49,007 nt of DNA from Phycisphaeraceae bacterium (GTDB lineage Bacteria > Planctomycetota > Phycisphaerae > Phycisphaerales > UBA1924). A model generated the notes under the pieces. The model was given only the letters and a program-made list of their open reading frames with translations. It was not told where the DNA came from and searched no databases. The stretch is from positions 1-49,007 of the forward strand of contig JAHBXE010000023.1 of the NCBI GenBank assembly GCA_019636625.1. The letters are read 5' to 3'. The position numbers and the translations under genes are program-made. Every line of letters begins with the position of its first letter. The stretch's first letter is position 1. Shown here piece after piece: positions 1 to 7,629 of this stretch.

Positions 1-20
1 TGGGGGGGGGGGGGGGGGGG
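1..20. repeat. G homopolymer at window start
   Basis: The window opens with T followed by 19 G residues, directly in front of the first possible uppS start codon. It is a real G tract or a sequencing/assembly artefact at a contig end (two-colour chemistries produce false poly-G). The sequence alone cannot decide. Confidence 0.9.
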
Positions 21-35
21 ATGGGGGAAGTGATT

Positions 36-878
36 ATGACGACAGTGTCCCCCTTTGCGGTTGATCAGGAAGCGCTGGCGGCGGTGGAGCGGATGCGGGT
101 TGGCAATCCGAAGGCTGATCCGATGGGTCGGCTGCCGGATGTGCACCCGGCGCGGATCCCGCGGCACATTGCGATCATCATGGATGGGAACGGACGGTGG
201 GCGGAGGCGCGGGGGTTCCCGCGGATGATGGGGCACCGGGCGGGGGCGGGGGCGGTGCGCGAGATTGTGGATGAGTGCGGGCGGCTGGGGGTGCGGGTGG
301 TGACGATGTACTCCTTCTCGCTGGAGAACTGGAAGCGGCCCAAGGAGGAGATCGAGGCGCTCATGCAGTTGTGCATGACGTACCTGGAGGGGGAGCGGGA
401 GCACATGAAGCGGGAGAACATCCGCTTCAAGGTGATCGGGCGGCGTCGGGGCGAGGCGCCGCTGCCGGAGTCGGTGATCGCGGCGATCGAGGACGTCGAG
501 CGGGCGACGGCGCACTGCACGGGTCCCACGCTGTGCCTGGCGATCAACTACGGGGCGAGGGCGGAGCTGGTGGATGCGGTGCGGTCGATCGCGGCGCGGG
601 TGGCGGCGGGGGAACTCTCACCCGCGGCGATAAGTGAGGCCGCGGTGGCGAAGAGCCTGTACACGGGGGACCTCGGCGAGCTGGCGGAGCCGGACCTGCT
701 GATCCGGACGGCGGGGGAGATGCGGATCAGCAACTTCCTGCTGTGGCAGATCAGCTACTCGGAGCTGTACGTGACGGATACGTTCTGGCCGGACTTCGGG
801 CGGGCGCAGCTGCACGAGGCGATCCGGGCGTATGCGGGGCGGCGGCGGCGGTTCGGGGGGCTGGATTCGGCGACGTGA
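36..878 (+). CDS. uppS: Isoprenyl transferase (undecaprenyl diphosphate synthase)
   Basis: Cis-prenyltransferase that condenses isopentenyl diphosphate with farnesyl diphosphate to make the C55 lipid carrier for peptidoglycan and LPS sugars; it acts at the cytoplasmic membrane. The signature IIMDGNGRWAEARG lies near residues 46-59, with the catalytic Asp in MDGNGRW. It is followed by YSFSLENWKRP, INYGAR and the C-terminal block RISNFLLWQ...SELYVTDTFWPDF. The usual RTGGE reads RTAGE here. At about 280 residues it is slightly longer than typical (about 250) because of an N-terminal extension before the domain. ATG at 36 is preferred over the in-frame ATG at 21 because GGGGGAAG lies 5-6 nt upstream of it; ATG 21 abuts the poly-G tract. 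The next gene starts 7 nt after the stop. Confidence 0.95.
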   Translation: MTTVSPFAVDQEALAAVERMRVGNPKADPMGRLPDVHPARIPRHIAIIMDGNGRWAEARGFPRMMGHRAGAGAVREIVDECGRLGVRVVTMYSFSLENWKRPKEEIEALMQLCMTYLEGEREHMKRENIRFKVIGRRRGEAPLPESVIAAIEDVERATAHCTGPTLCLAINYGARAELVDAVRSIAARVAAGELSPAAISEAAVAKSLYTGDLGELAEPDLLIRTAGEMRISNFLLWQISYSELYVTDTFWPDFGRAQLHEAIRAYAGRRRRFGGLDSAT

Positions 879-885
879 GTTCCGC

Positions 886-1908
886 ATGGCGACGTTGAAC
901 GAGCACATCGATCGCTTTGTTGCGCTGGCGGCGTCGCACATCGACCGCGAGTATCCGCACAAGTTGGATCATGTGATTCGAGATGCGGGGGATCTTCGTT
1001 CGCCGCGGCAGTTGCACCCGGTGTTTTACGGGTCGTTCGACTGGCATTCGTCCGTGCATGCGCACTGGGTGCTGGTGCGGGCGTTGCGGCTGTCACCGGG
1101 TCTTGGCGCGGCGGGAGAGATTCGGGCGCTGCTGGACCGGCGGCTGACGGAGGAAGCGGTGGCGGGGGAGGTGGCGTATCTGCGGCAGCCGGGGCGGGGG
1201 GCGTTTGAGCGGCCGTACGGCTGGGCGTGGCTGCTGAAGCTGGCGGCGGAGCTGAGGCTCGGCGCGACGGGAGGCGGGGGTTTCGCTTCGGCGATGGCGC
1301 GCTGGGAGGGGGTGCTGGCGCCGTTGACGGCGGCGTTCGTGGAGCGGTTTCTCACGTTTCTGCCGCGGGCGACGTATTCGGTGCGGGTGGGGATGCACCA
1401 GAACTCGGCGTTCGCGCTGCGGCTGGCGCTGGATTACGCGGCGGTATCGGGGGAGGCGAGGCTGGACGCGGCGATCCGTTCCAAAGCGAGGGCGTGGTTT
1501 GCGGGGGATCGGGCGTGTCCGACGTGGGAGCCCGACGGTGCGGACTTTCTTTCGCCGTCGATGTGCGAGGCGGAGTTGATGCGGCGGGTGATGGAGGCGG
1601 AGGAGTTCGGGGCGTGGCTGCGGGGTTTCTGGCCGCGGCTGGGGGAGGGGGAGCCGGGGACGCTGTTCCGGCCGGCGGAGGTGAGCGATCGAACGGATGG
1701 GCAGATTGCGCACCTGGACGGGTTGAACCTGAGCCGGGCGTGGTGCTGGCGTTCGCTGGCGACGGCGATGGGTGAGGGGGATGCGCGGCGGGCGCTGGCG
1801 ATCGAGGCGTACCGGACGCATGTGAACGCGTCGCTGCCGCACATCGCGGGGGACTACGCGGGGGAGCACTGGCTGGCGACGTTCGCGATGCTGGCGCTGA
1901 CGGAGTAG
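886..1908 (+). CDS. DUF2891 family protein
   Basis: 340-residue cytosolic protein without signal peptide or membrane segments. The N-terminus (HIDREYPHKLDHVI...HPVFYGSFDWHSSVHAHW) and later blocks (YGWAWLLKLAAEL, HQNSAFALRLALDYA, EPDGADFLSPSMCEAELM) fit the DUF2891 family, predicted to form an alpha/alpha barrel-like fold with conserved His, Asp and Trp residues. No reaction is established for the family. The ATG at 886, 7 nt after the uppS stop, gives the family-like N-terminus; an upstream in-frame ATG at 832 only adds residues encoded by the end of uppS. It probably shares a transcript with uppS. It converges on the PilZ gene with 1 nt between stop codons. Confidence 0.85.
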   Translation: MATLNEHIDRFVALAASHIDREYPHKLDHVIRDAGDLRSPRQLHPVFYGSFDWHSSVHAHWVLVRALRLSPGLGAAGEIRALLDRRLTEEAVAGEVAYLRQPGRGAFERPYGWAWLLKLAAELRLGATGGGGFASAMARWEGVLAPLTAAFVERFLTFLPRATYSVRVGMHQNSAFALRLALDYAAVSGEARLDAAIRSKARAWFAGDRACPTWEPDGADFLSPSMCEAELMRRVMEAEEFGAWLRGFWPRLGEGEPGTLFRPAEVSDRTDGQIAHLDGLNLSRAWCWRSLATAMGEGDARRALAIEAYRTHVNASLPHIAGDYAGEHWLATFAMLALTE

Positions 1909-1909
1909 G

Positions 1910-2296
1910 TCAGGCGGACTTGCGGGTGAAGTCCTGCACGGCGATGGTGTCGTTGGCGAGTGAGGCGCGTGCGAGGAGGGCGAGGCCCTTTCGGGATGCG
2001 GGGAGCAGGTCGCCGAACTCGACGCCGATCTGCCAGCGGAAGAGGCCGACCTTTTTCTTCCAGATCACCTTGCCGGCGACATCGACCGGGCCGTCGAGGC
2101 CGTCAATCACGGCGGCGAGGGCGGAGCCGACTTCGGCGGCGGGCCGGCGCTTGCAGAGGACGCGCATGCCGGTGCTGGAGATGTCGAGGACTTCGCCGAG
2201 GTTGCAGTGGGTCCACTGGCAGCGGACGCGGCCGGCGCGGCGAGCGTTCTTCTGCGGCGAGGTGAGCTGCGGCGGGAGTTCGAACGAGTTCCCCAT
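1910..2296 (-). CDS. PilZ domain protein (putative c-di-GMP binder)
   Basis: 128-residue single-domain PilZ protein. The two c-di-GMP-contacting motifs are visible: RxxxR as RRAGR at residues 19-23 and DxSxxG as DISSTG at residues 38-43. They are followed by the beta-barrel stretch ending in WQIGVEFGDL. PilZ domains bind cyclic di-GMP and pass the signal to motility, exopolysaccharide or envelope machinery. No partner domain is fused here, so the output is unknown. No clear Shine-Dalgarno precedes the ATG. Upstream on the same strand is a secreted protein gene (2354-3385), 57 nt away. Residues needed for ligand binding look intact. Confidence 0.88.
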   Translation of the reverse strand: MGNSFELPPQLTSPQKNARRAGRVRCQWTHCNLGEVLDISSTGMRVLCKRRPAAEVGSALAAVIDGLDGPVDVAGKVIWKKKVGLFRWQIGVEFGDLLPASRKGLALLARASLANDTIAVQDFTRKSA

Positions 2297-2353
2297 GAGG
2301 AAGGGATCGGCGAGCCGGGGCCTGGGCTTGAGCGCGAGGGCCGATAAGGGGCG

Positions 2354-3385
2354 TCAGTCCAGACGTGTCACCTTGGTGGTGGTCTCGCTCTTGACCTCGA
2401 CGGGCTGGCCCTGGAGGGAGTGCTCGACGGTGATGCTCATGCGGGTGGCCATGTCGCGGATCATGCCGCGGGCGGTATCCCAGGTGTAGGAGCCGGAGTA
2501 GGCGGAGTCCTTGAGCTGGAACGTGGAGGAGCCGGGGGCCATGGAGGCGGGGCTGATCTGGCCGCGGATGGAGAGCTTGGCGTCCTTGCCGGAGACGCTC
2601 TGGAGGGTGTGGCGGGTGAGCATCTTGAACTCGCCCATGAGGCCGGAGTTGAGGTGGTCGGCGTTCTCCCAGGACTCGCCGACGCGGGCGAAGCCGTCGC
2701 CTTTCTTTTGTGTGAGGATGGGGCCGAAGACCTGGGGGAGGGTTCCGCCGGCGCCGGGGGTGACCTGTCCGAGCATGGCGAAGCCTTCGCCGCCGGTGAC
2801 GCTGGAGATGTTGCCTGCGCGGTCGATGGTCATGGTGAAGGTGGAGCCGACGAGGGGGCGGAGGACGGTGGACATGATGTCGGGCTCGCCGGGCTTGGCG
2901 GGTTGAGGGGGACGGGTGCTGTCGAACTCCTGCTTGAAGCCGGGGCCGTCGATGAGCACCTTGACGGTCTGGAAGGTCATGTCGACGGTGGCCTCGCCGG
3001 CGGCGGTGACATCCTTGACGTTCATGACGATGCCGAACTCGACCTTGCTCTTGGTGGTTTCGAGATCGGGTTTGGCGTTGGGGTTGGAACCGGGGCGGGT
3101 GCCGGGCTTGTTCGCGGGCTTCTTCTGGGGTGAAGGGCGCTGGGGTTCGTCGGAGGGGTCGTCGAGGATGGCGATGGCGGGCTGGGTTGCGGCGTTGACA
3201 ACCTCCATCTTGAGCTTGATCGACTGGCCCTTTTCGAAGCGGGGGCGGAGGTCGATGCGGCCTTCCTGGCGGGCGCGATCCTGCGGCCTTTCGGCGGGTT
3301 GATCGAAGGAGGGGTTGCCGCCGCCGCCGGATTGGGCGAGGGCGAGGGAGGAGCAGAAGAGGACGATCAGGCTGGCGGCTCGCAT
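2354..3385 (-). CDS. Secreted protein of unknown function
   Basis: 343 residues with a Sec signal peptide (MRAASLIVLFCSSLALAQ, cleavage near residue 18). A Gly/Pro-rich mature N-terminus and a Pro/Lys/Asn-rich linker around residues 80-110 follow. The rest is predicted beta-rich, with phrases such as RFEKGQSIKLKMEV and GNISSVTGGEGFAMLG that recall the DUF6263-type secreted proteins of Bacteroidota and Planctomycetota. That link is a memory-based resemblance, not a search. The product is expected in the periplasm. The start is supported by GAGGAG about 8 nt upstream. A TATAAG element and a TTGACA-like box lie further upstream (3428-3443 region, minus strand), but their spacing is not canonical. 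Confidence 0.75.
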   Translation of the reverse strand: MRAASLIVLFCSSLALAQSGGGGNPSFDQPAERPQDRARQEGRIDLRPRFEKGQSIKLKMEVVNAATQPAIAILDDPSDEPQRPSPQKKPANKPGTRPGSNPNAKPDLETTKSKVEFGIVMNVKDVTAAGEATVDMTFQTVKVLIDGPGFKQEFDSTRPPQPAKPGEPDIMSTVLRPLVGSTFTMTIDRAGNISSVTGGEGFAMLGQVTPGAGGTLPQVFGPILTQKKGDGFARVGESWENADHLNSGLMGEFKMLTRHTLQSVSGKDAKLSIRGQISPASMAPGSSTFQLKDSAYSGSYTWDTARGMIRDMATRMSITVEHSLQGQPVEVKSETTTKVTRLD

Positions 3386-3491
3386 GGGGAGGCTCCTCGG
3401 GACGAGTGGGGGACAGACGCTTATATCGGCTGGATTGTCAAGGGTTGCAAGCGGCCACGACTGGAAGGTGGCGGTGCGGAACGGTTGAGAA

Positions 3492-3511
3492 AGGGGCGGC
3501 GGCCTGCCCCT
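3492..3511 (-). terminator. Hairpin after kdsB
   Basis: AGGGGC and GCCCCT form a 6-bp stem with an 8-nt loop, starting 2 nt after the kdsB stop codon. On the minus strand it is followed by the short T-rich run TTTCTC. Plausible weak intrinsic terminator. Confidence 0.5.
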
Positions 3512-3513
3512 GG

Positions 3514-4293
3514 TCAGTTCCTTTGGTTCCAGCGTGCGACGAACTGCTCGTACTGCTCCGGGGTGTCCACTCCACCGAAGCCCGAGGTTTCGCGGACGGC
3601 GACGGCGATGGGGAAACCGTGGTAGAGGATGCGGAGCTGCTCGAGTTGCTCGGTCTGTTCGAGGGCGGTGATGGGGAGGTTGACGTAGCGATCGAGGAAT
3701 GAACGGCGGTAGACGTAGAGGCCGATGTGGCGGAGGGGTTTGACGGGGCCGGCGCCGTCGCGCGGGAAGGGGATGAGCGCGCGGGAGAAGTAGAGGGCGG
3801 AGCCGTCGCCGCGGAGGACGACTTTCACGATGTTGGGGTCGTCCGGGCGTTCGCCGGGTCGGAAGGGTGTGGCGACGGTGGAGACGGGGGCGGCGGACCT
3901 TTCGAGGACGTCGACGGCGGCATCGATGAGTGTGGCGTCGAGCTCCGGTTCATCGCCCTGGGCGTTGACGACGATGGCGTCGGCGGGGAGGTTGAGCGAG
4001 GCGGCGGCCTCGGCGAGGCGGCTGGTGCCGTTGGGATGGTCGGCGCGGGTGAGGAGGCAGGGGGCGTTGAAGGCGGCCGCGGCGGCCATGACGCGCTGGT
4101 CGTCGGTGGCGATGATGGTTCGGGAGGCGCGGTGGGACCTGGAGGCGGATTCCCAGACGTGTTGGATGAGGGGCTTGCCGGTCTTGTTGGCGAGGACCTT
4201 GCCGGGGAAGCGGGAGGAGGCCATGCGCGCGGGGATGATGGTGACGATGGGCGGCGTGCCGGCGCGTGAGGGGGTGGGCGGGTCGGTGTTCAG
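3514..4293 (-). CDS. kdsB: 3-deoxy-manno-octulosonate cytidylyltransferase (CMP-KDO synthetase), CTG start
   Basis: Activates KDO with CTP for lipid A-core assembly; cytosolic. Conserved blocks are RFPGKVLANKTGKPLIQHV, ATDD, VVNAQGDEPEL, ALYFSRALIPFPRD and HIGLYVYRR. The only in-frame ATG (4224) lies inside the nucleotide-binding motif and would delete the conserved IIPAR strand and loop. Reading upstream in frame gives IVTIIPARMASSRFPGK, as in the family. The open frame back to a stop at 4309-4311 contains no ATG, GTG or TTG. A CTG at 4293 has GAAGGG 8 nt upstream and lies 4 nt after the TPR gene stop, so a CTG start with translational coupling is inferred. From CTG the product is 259 residues. 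KDO synthesis implies an LPS-type outer membrane, in line with the LptD-like gene in this window. Confidence 0.9.
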   Translation of the reverse strand: MNTDPPTPSRAGTPPIVTIIPARMASSRFPGKVLANKTGKPLIQHVWESASRSHRASRTIIATDDQRVMAAAAAFNAPCLLTRADHPNGTSRLAEAAASLNLPADAIVVNAQGDEPELDATLIDAAVDVLERSAAPVSTVATPFRPGERPDDPNIVKVVLRGDGSALYFSRALIPFPRDGAGPVKPLRHIGLYVYRRSFLDRYVNLPITALEQTEQLEQLRILYHGFPIAVAVRETSGFGGVDTPEQYEQFVARWNQRN

Positions 4294-4297
4294 GGCT

Positions 4298-5809
4298 TCA
4301 GCCCTTCTTCAGGTCCGCGATGAGTTTCTTGATGGCGTCGCGGCGGGCGCGGATGTCGCGGTAGTTGATCTGCTGGATGGCGATGGAGGAGGCGATCTTG
4401 TCGGCTTCTTCGGCGAGGGCGAGGTCGCGGTCCGTGGCGGCCTTGGTCTCCAGCGCGGTCATCAGGGCGTAGCGGAGGGAGGTGCCCATTTCATCGCTGT
4501 GGGACTTGTGCAGTTCGAGGGCCTGGCGGAAGCTGTGGATGGCTTCGTCCGTCCAGTCCTTCTTCTGGAAGGCCAGGCCGATGTAGTAGAGGGAATCGAG
4601 ACGGTGCTTGGCGTCCTTCTGTGATTCCTGGAAGAGGGCGATGGCGTCGTCGAAGTTGCCGAGGTCGAAGTCGCGCTTGCCGAGCTGGTACTTGATTCCC
4701 AGGTCCGTCGGGTAGGCCTCGACCTTGAGCTTGAGCTCCTCGATTTCCATCTCCGCGAACTTGAGCTTGGCCTGGGTGTAGGCGGCCTGGGCGCGGGCGT
4801 CGCTGGGGGCTTCCTCGGCCTTCATCCGGTACTCGGCGAGCTTTCGCGAGGCGAGGCGGAGGCGGAGTTCACCGTAGATTTCGCGGAAGCGGAACTGCTT
4901 GGAGGTCTCGAAGGTCTTGAGGGCCAGTTCGCGGGCGACTTTCTCATCCTCGGGGCGGCCGCGCTCCTTGAGGCGCTGGATGTAGACCGTGATGGTGGGG
5001 AGGTCGTCGGGGCGGGCCTCGTAGTTGGCCCTGGCTTCGCGGACGAGGCGGTCGATGACTTCCTCGGTCTTGACGATACGGTCGGCCTCTTCGAGCTGGC
5101 GCTGCTGGTCGAGGTTGCGGACGTTGGCGCGGAAGCCGCCGGCCTGGCCGGTCTGGTCGTAGCCGCCGCGGCTCATGGTCGCCTGCGCGGAGAGGTTGCG
5201 TACCTCGGCGGCGAGCTTTCCGTCGGAAGGGTCGAGACGGATGGCGGCGTTGCCGGCGTCGACGCACTTGTCGTACGCGCCGATCTTCCCGAAGACCTCC
5301 ATGAGCTTCAGGAAGAGTTCCTTCCGGGGCTTCTTCTCGTTGGCGGCGACGCCCATCGCCCGTTCACCGATCCAGTAGGTCGGTTCGGGCATGTTGAGCT
5401 TCGCGGCGGCCTCGGTGGCCTTGACGGCCAAGAGCGCATCCAAGGGCTTCACACCCCATTGGAGGAGGGCCTCGATGTACCGTTCGACATCGCCCCGGCC
5501 GCCAAACATGCGGAGCGTGTCCTTGCTGGGCGACTTGCCCTCGGCGTTGAACGCGACGGCGGAGTTCCAGAACCCTTCCAGGCCGCGCATGCTGGTCGGC
5601 TCCTGACGCAGGCCCTGGAGCCAGAGCTGCATGGCGTATTCGTAGTTGGTGGTTTCGTGGACGGTCTTGGCGTGTTCGAAGAAGCGGTTGGCCTTGTCGG
5701 GGGAGTACTGGGGCGGCGCTTCCTGGGCGCCGTTGGCTCCCGTGGCGGGTGCCTTGTCCCCTGCCGCGGCCTTGGGATCGGTTTCTTTCTTGCTCTTGAA
5801 CAACGCCAA
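4298..5809 (-). CDS. TPR repeat protein
   Basis: 503 residues, no signal peptide. After a low-complexity Lys/Ala/Gly N-terminus the sequence is almost entirely helical with several TPR-like units, for example ANRFFEHAKTVHETTNYEYAMQLWLQGLRQEP (in part), DKCVDAGNAAIRLDPSDGKL, LGNFDDAIALFQESQKDAKHRLDSLYYIGLAF and TDEAIHSFRQALELH. Such arrays act as protein-interaction scaffolds; the partner is unknown. The start is a TTG at 5809 with AAGGA about 9 nt upstream. A TACAAT -10 element lies at 5849-5854. It forms a likely two-gene transcript with kdsB, whose CTG start is 4 nt beyond this gene's stop. Confidence 0.85.
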   Translation of the reverse strand: MALFKSKKETDPKAAAGDKAPATGANGAQEAPPQYSPDKANRFFEHAKTVHETTNYEYAMQLWLQGLRQEPTSMRGLEGFWNSAVAFNAEGKSPSKDTLRMFGGRGDVERYIEALLQWGVKPLDALLAVKATEAAAKLNMPEPTYWIGERAMGVAANEKKPRKELFLKLMEVFGKIGAYDKCVDAGNAAIRLDPSDGKLAAEVRNLSAQATMSRGGYDQTGQAGGFRANVRNLDQQRQLEEADRIVKTEEVIDRLVREARANYEARPDDLPTITVYIQRLKERGRPEDEKVARELALKTFETSKQFRFREIYGELRLRLASRKLAEYRMKAEEAPSDARAQAAYTQAKLKFAEMEIEELKLKVEAYPTDLGIKYQLGKRDFDLGNFDDAIALFQESQKDAKHRLDSLYYIGLAFQKKDWTDEAIHSFRQALELHKSHSDEMGTSLRYALMTALETKAATDRDLALAEEADKIASSIAIQQINYRDIRARRDAIKKLIADLKKG

Positions 5810-5848
5810 GCCTGATCGTCCTTTCGTGGTCCCCGGCAGCGGGCCAGT

Positions 5849-5854
5849 ATTGTA
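5849..5854 (-). promoter_or_regulatory. -10 element of the TPR/kdsB transcript
   Basis: TACAAT on the minus strand, about 40 nt upstream of the TTG start, with a weak TTCAGG at -35 distance (16-nt spacer). A leader containing AAGGA follows. Confidence 0.5.
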
Positions 5855-5918
5855 ACCGCTTGGGGGTCGGCCTGAAGCGGGATCGGCCCGACCCGTCCGA
5901 GAACGCCGGGGTTCGTCA

Positions 5919-5924
5919 TACGAT
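5919..5924 (+). promoter_or_regulatory. -10 element placing the def transcript start at its ATG
   Basis: TACGAT ends 7 nt before the ATG at 5932, so the expected transcription start coincides with that ATG (leaderless). This favours ATG 5932 over the in-frame ATG at 5923, which overlaps the hexamer. Confidence 0.5.
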
Positions 5925-5931
5925 GAGGTCG

Positions 5932-6483
5932 ATGGATCCGGCCTCGCTGTACATCCTGCGCTACCCCGAACGGGTTCTACGCGAACGAGCCCGGGAGGTT
6001 CCCTCGGTCACGGAAGAGGTTCGGGCGGTGGCGAAGCGGATGATCGAACTGATGTTCGAGGCGGAGGGGATCGGCCTGGCGGCGCCGCAGGTTGGACTGT
6101 CGTGGCGGATGTTTGTGGCGCACGTGCCGCCGACGGAGGATCGCTCGGTGGAGTCCGATCCGCCGACGGCGACGGTGGAGCCGGTGGTGTACATCAACCC
6201 GGTGCTGTCGGATCCGCGGGGTGAGTTGATCGCGTACGAGGAAGGGTGCCTGAGTTTGCCGGAGGTCGTGGGCGAGGTGCTCCGGCCGGAGCACATCACG
6301 ATCACGGCGACGGATCTCAAGGGTGAGCGGTTTACGCGCTCGGCGGCGGGCCTGCTGGCCCGGTGCTGGCAGCATGAGTTTGACCATCTTGAGGGCGTGC
6401 TGATCATCGATCGGATGACGCAGATGTCGCGGCTGAAGAACCGGGCGGCGGTGCGGCGGCTTGAGAAGTCGGCGAGGCTGTGA
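5932..6483 (+). CDS. def: Peptide deformylase
   Basis: Iron/zinc hydrolase that removes the formyl group from the N-terminal methionine of new proteins. All three active-site motifs are intact: GIGLAAPQ (residues 46-53), EGCLSLP (104-110, metal-binding Cys) and QHEFDHL (147-153, two metal-binding His and the catalytic Glu). Length 183 is normal for the family, with a modest insert between motifs 1 and 2 (PPTEDRSVESDPPTATVEP). ATG 5932 was chosen because a TACGAT -10 hexamer sits 7 nt upstream; ATG 5923 is the alternative. fmt, which adds the formyl group to initiator tRNA, starts 140 nt downstream, the classic def-fmt pairing. Confidence 0.96.
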   Translation: MDPASLYILRYPERVLRERAREVPSVTEEVRAVAKRMIELMFEAEGIGLAAPQVGLSWRMFVAHVPPTEDRSVESDPPTATVEPVVYINPVLSDPRGELIAYEEGCLSLPEVVGEVLRPEHITITATDLKGERFTRSAAGLLARCWQHEFDHLEGVLIIDRMTQMSRLKNRAAVRRLEKSARL

Positions 6484-6574
6484 GGCCGGTGGGGGCGTTG
6501 GGTCGCGGTTTCGGCGGCGGCGGGAACGCCCGTGCTTTCACGGTGAAGAATGGTCGCGAACGGCGATTGGAGTT

Positions 6575-6606
6575 TCCGCTCCCTCGTGGTCGCGGGTCGG
6601 ATGGGT
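6575..6606. repeat. Dispersed 32-nt repeat, copy 1
   Basis: 28 of 32 positions match 8294-8325 (shared cores TCCGCTCCCT, TGGTCGCGG, GATGGGT). This copy ends 1 nt before the fmt -10 element. Confidence 0.8.
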
Positions 6607-6607
6607 C

Positions 6608-6613
6608 TACGCT
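6608..6613 (+). promoter_or_regulatory. -10 element of fmt
   Basis: TACGCT ends 9 nt before the fmt ATG, predicting a leader of only a few nucleotides. It directly follows the dispersed repeat at 6575-6606. Confidence 0.45.
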
Positions 6614-6622
6614 TGCGCCGGC

Positions 6623-7573
6623 ATGAAGATTGTCTTTCTCGGCTCCGGTGCGTTTGGGCTGCCGACGTTGCGGCATCTGGCGCGCGAGCACGAAGTTGTG
6701 TCGGTGGTGACGCAGCCGGACAAGCCCGCGGGGCGGGGCGGCGAACTCACGCCGACGCCGATTGCGCAGTGGGCGGCGGCGAACCTGGCCGTGCCGGTGG
6801 TGAAGCCCGAGAAGGTCAACGATCCGGCGGTGGTGGACGACATCCGTGCGCGGCGGGCGGAGGCCTGGGTGGTGATTGCGTTCGGGCAGAAGCTGGGGCG
6901 GAGGCTGCTCGACGGCGTATTCGCGGTCAACCTGCACGCTTCGCTCCTGCCCCGGTGGCGCGGGGCGGCGCCGATCAACGCGGCGATCCTGGCGGGCGAT
7001 ACGGTGACGGGCAACAGCGTGATCACGCTGGCGGACCGGATGGATGCGGGGGAGGTGCTGGGGCAATCGCGCCGGGCGATCGACCCGATGGACACGGCCG
7101 GAGAGCTGCACGACCTTCTGGCGGCGGATGGGCCCGTGCTGGTGGAGCGGGTGCTCGGCGATTTTTCGCGCGGGACCCTGGTCCGCACGATTCAGGACGA
7201 GTCGCAGGTCACGATCGCGCCCAAACTTTCGAAGGCGGACGGCTGGGTGGACTTTGCGGACACGGCGGAAATGGCGAGGCGTCGGGTGCATGGGCTGACG
7301 CCGTGGCCGGGGGTGACGGTGCGGTTCCGGTCGCAGCCGGTGAAGTTGATCCGTGTGGCCGTCGAGGAGGGGGCGGCGGGTTTGAATGAGAAGTGGGGGG
7401 CCGTGGTGGATGTGGAGCAGGGGCTTGTGGCCTGCCGCGGGTCGGTGTTGCGGGTGCTGGAGGTTCATCCGGCGGGGAAGCGCCCGATGCCGTGGTCGGA
7501 CTTTGCGAGGGGGCAGCGGATTCAAACGGGGGAGCAACTGGTGGGCGGGAAGTCCGAAGGAATGGGAGGGTGA
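6623..7573 (+). CDS. fmt: Methionyl-tRNA formyltransferase
   Basis: Transfers a formyl group from 10-formyl-tetrahydrofolate to initiator Met-tRNA. The N-terminal Rossmann-like domain starts MKIVFLGSGAFGLPTLRHL. The catalytic block NLHASLLPRWRGAAPINAA contains the conserved Asn (103) and His (105), and the third catalytic residue is the Asp of RMDAGE near 141. The C-terminal OB-like domain ends around RVLEVHPAGKRPM. The 316-residue length is normal. ATG 6623 is fixed by the canonical N-terminus; more upstream in-frame codons add only non-conserved sequence. No Shine-Dalgarno is visible, but TACGCT lies 9 nt upstream, suggesting a near-leaderless message. Confidence 0.96.
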   Translation: MKIVFLGSGAFGLPTLRHLAREHEVVSVVTQPDKPAGRGGELTPTPIAQWAAANLAVPVVKPEKVNDPAVVDDIRARRAEAWVVIAFGQKLGRRLLDGVFAVNLHASLLPRWRGAAPINAAILAGDTVTGNSVITLADRMDAGEVLGQSRRAIDPMDTAGELHDLLAADGPVLVERVLGDFSRGTLVRTIQDESQVTIAPKLSKADGWVDFADTAEMARRRVHGLTPWPGVTVRFRSQPVKLIRVAVEEGAAGLNEKWGAVVDVEQGLVACRGSVLRVLEVHPAGKRPMPWSDFARGQRIQTGEQLVGGKSEGMGG

Positions 7574-7629
7574 GCGGGGGCCTATGTTCAGTACGAGCGA
7601 GCGTGGGCGGGCGCGGCGAACGGGGTTGA

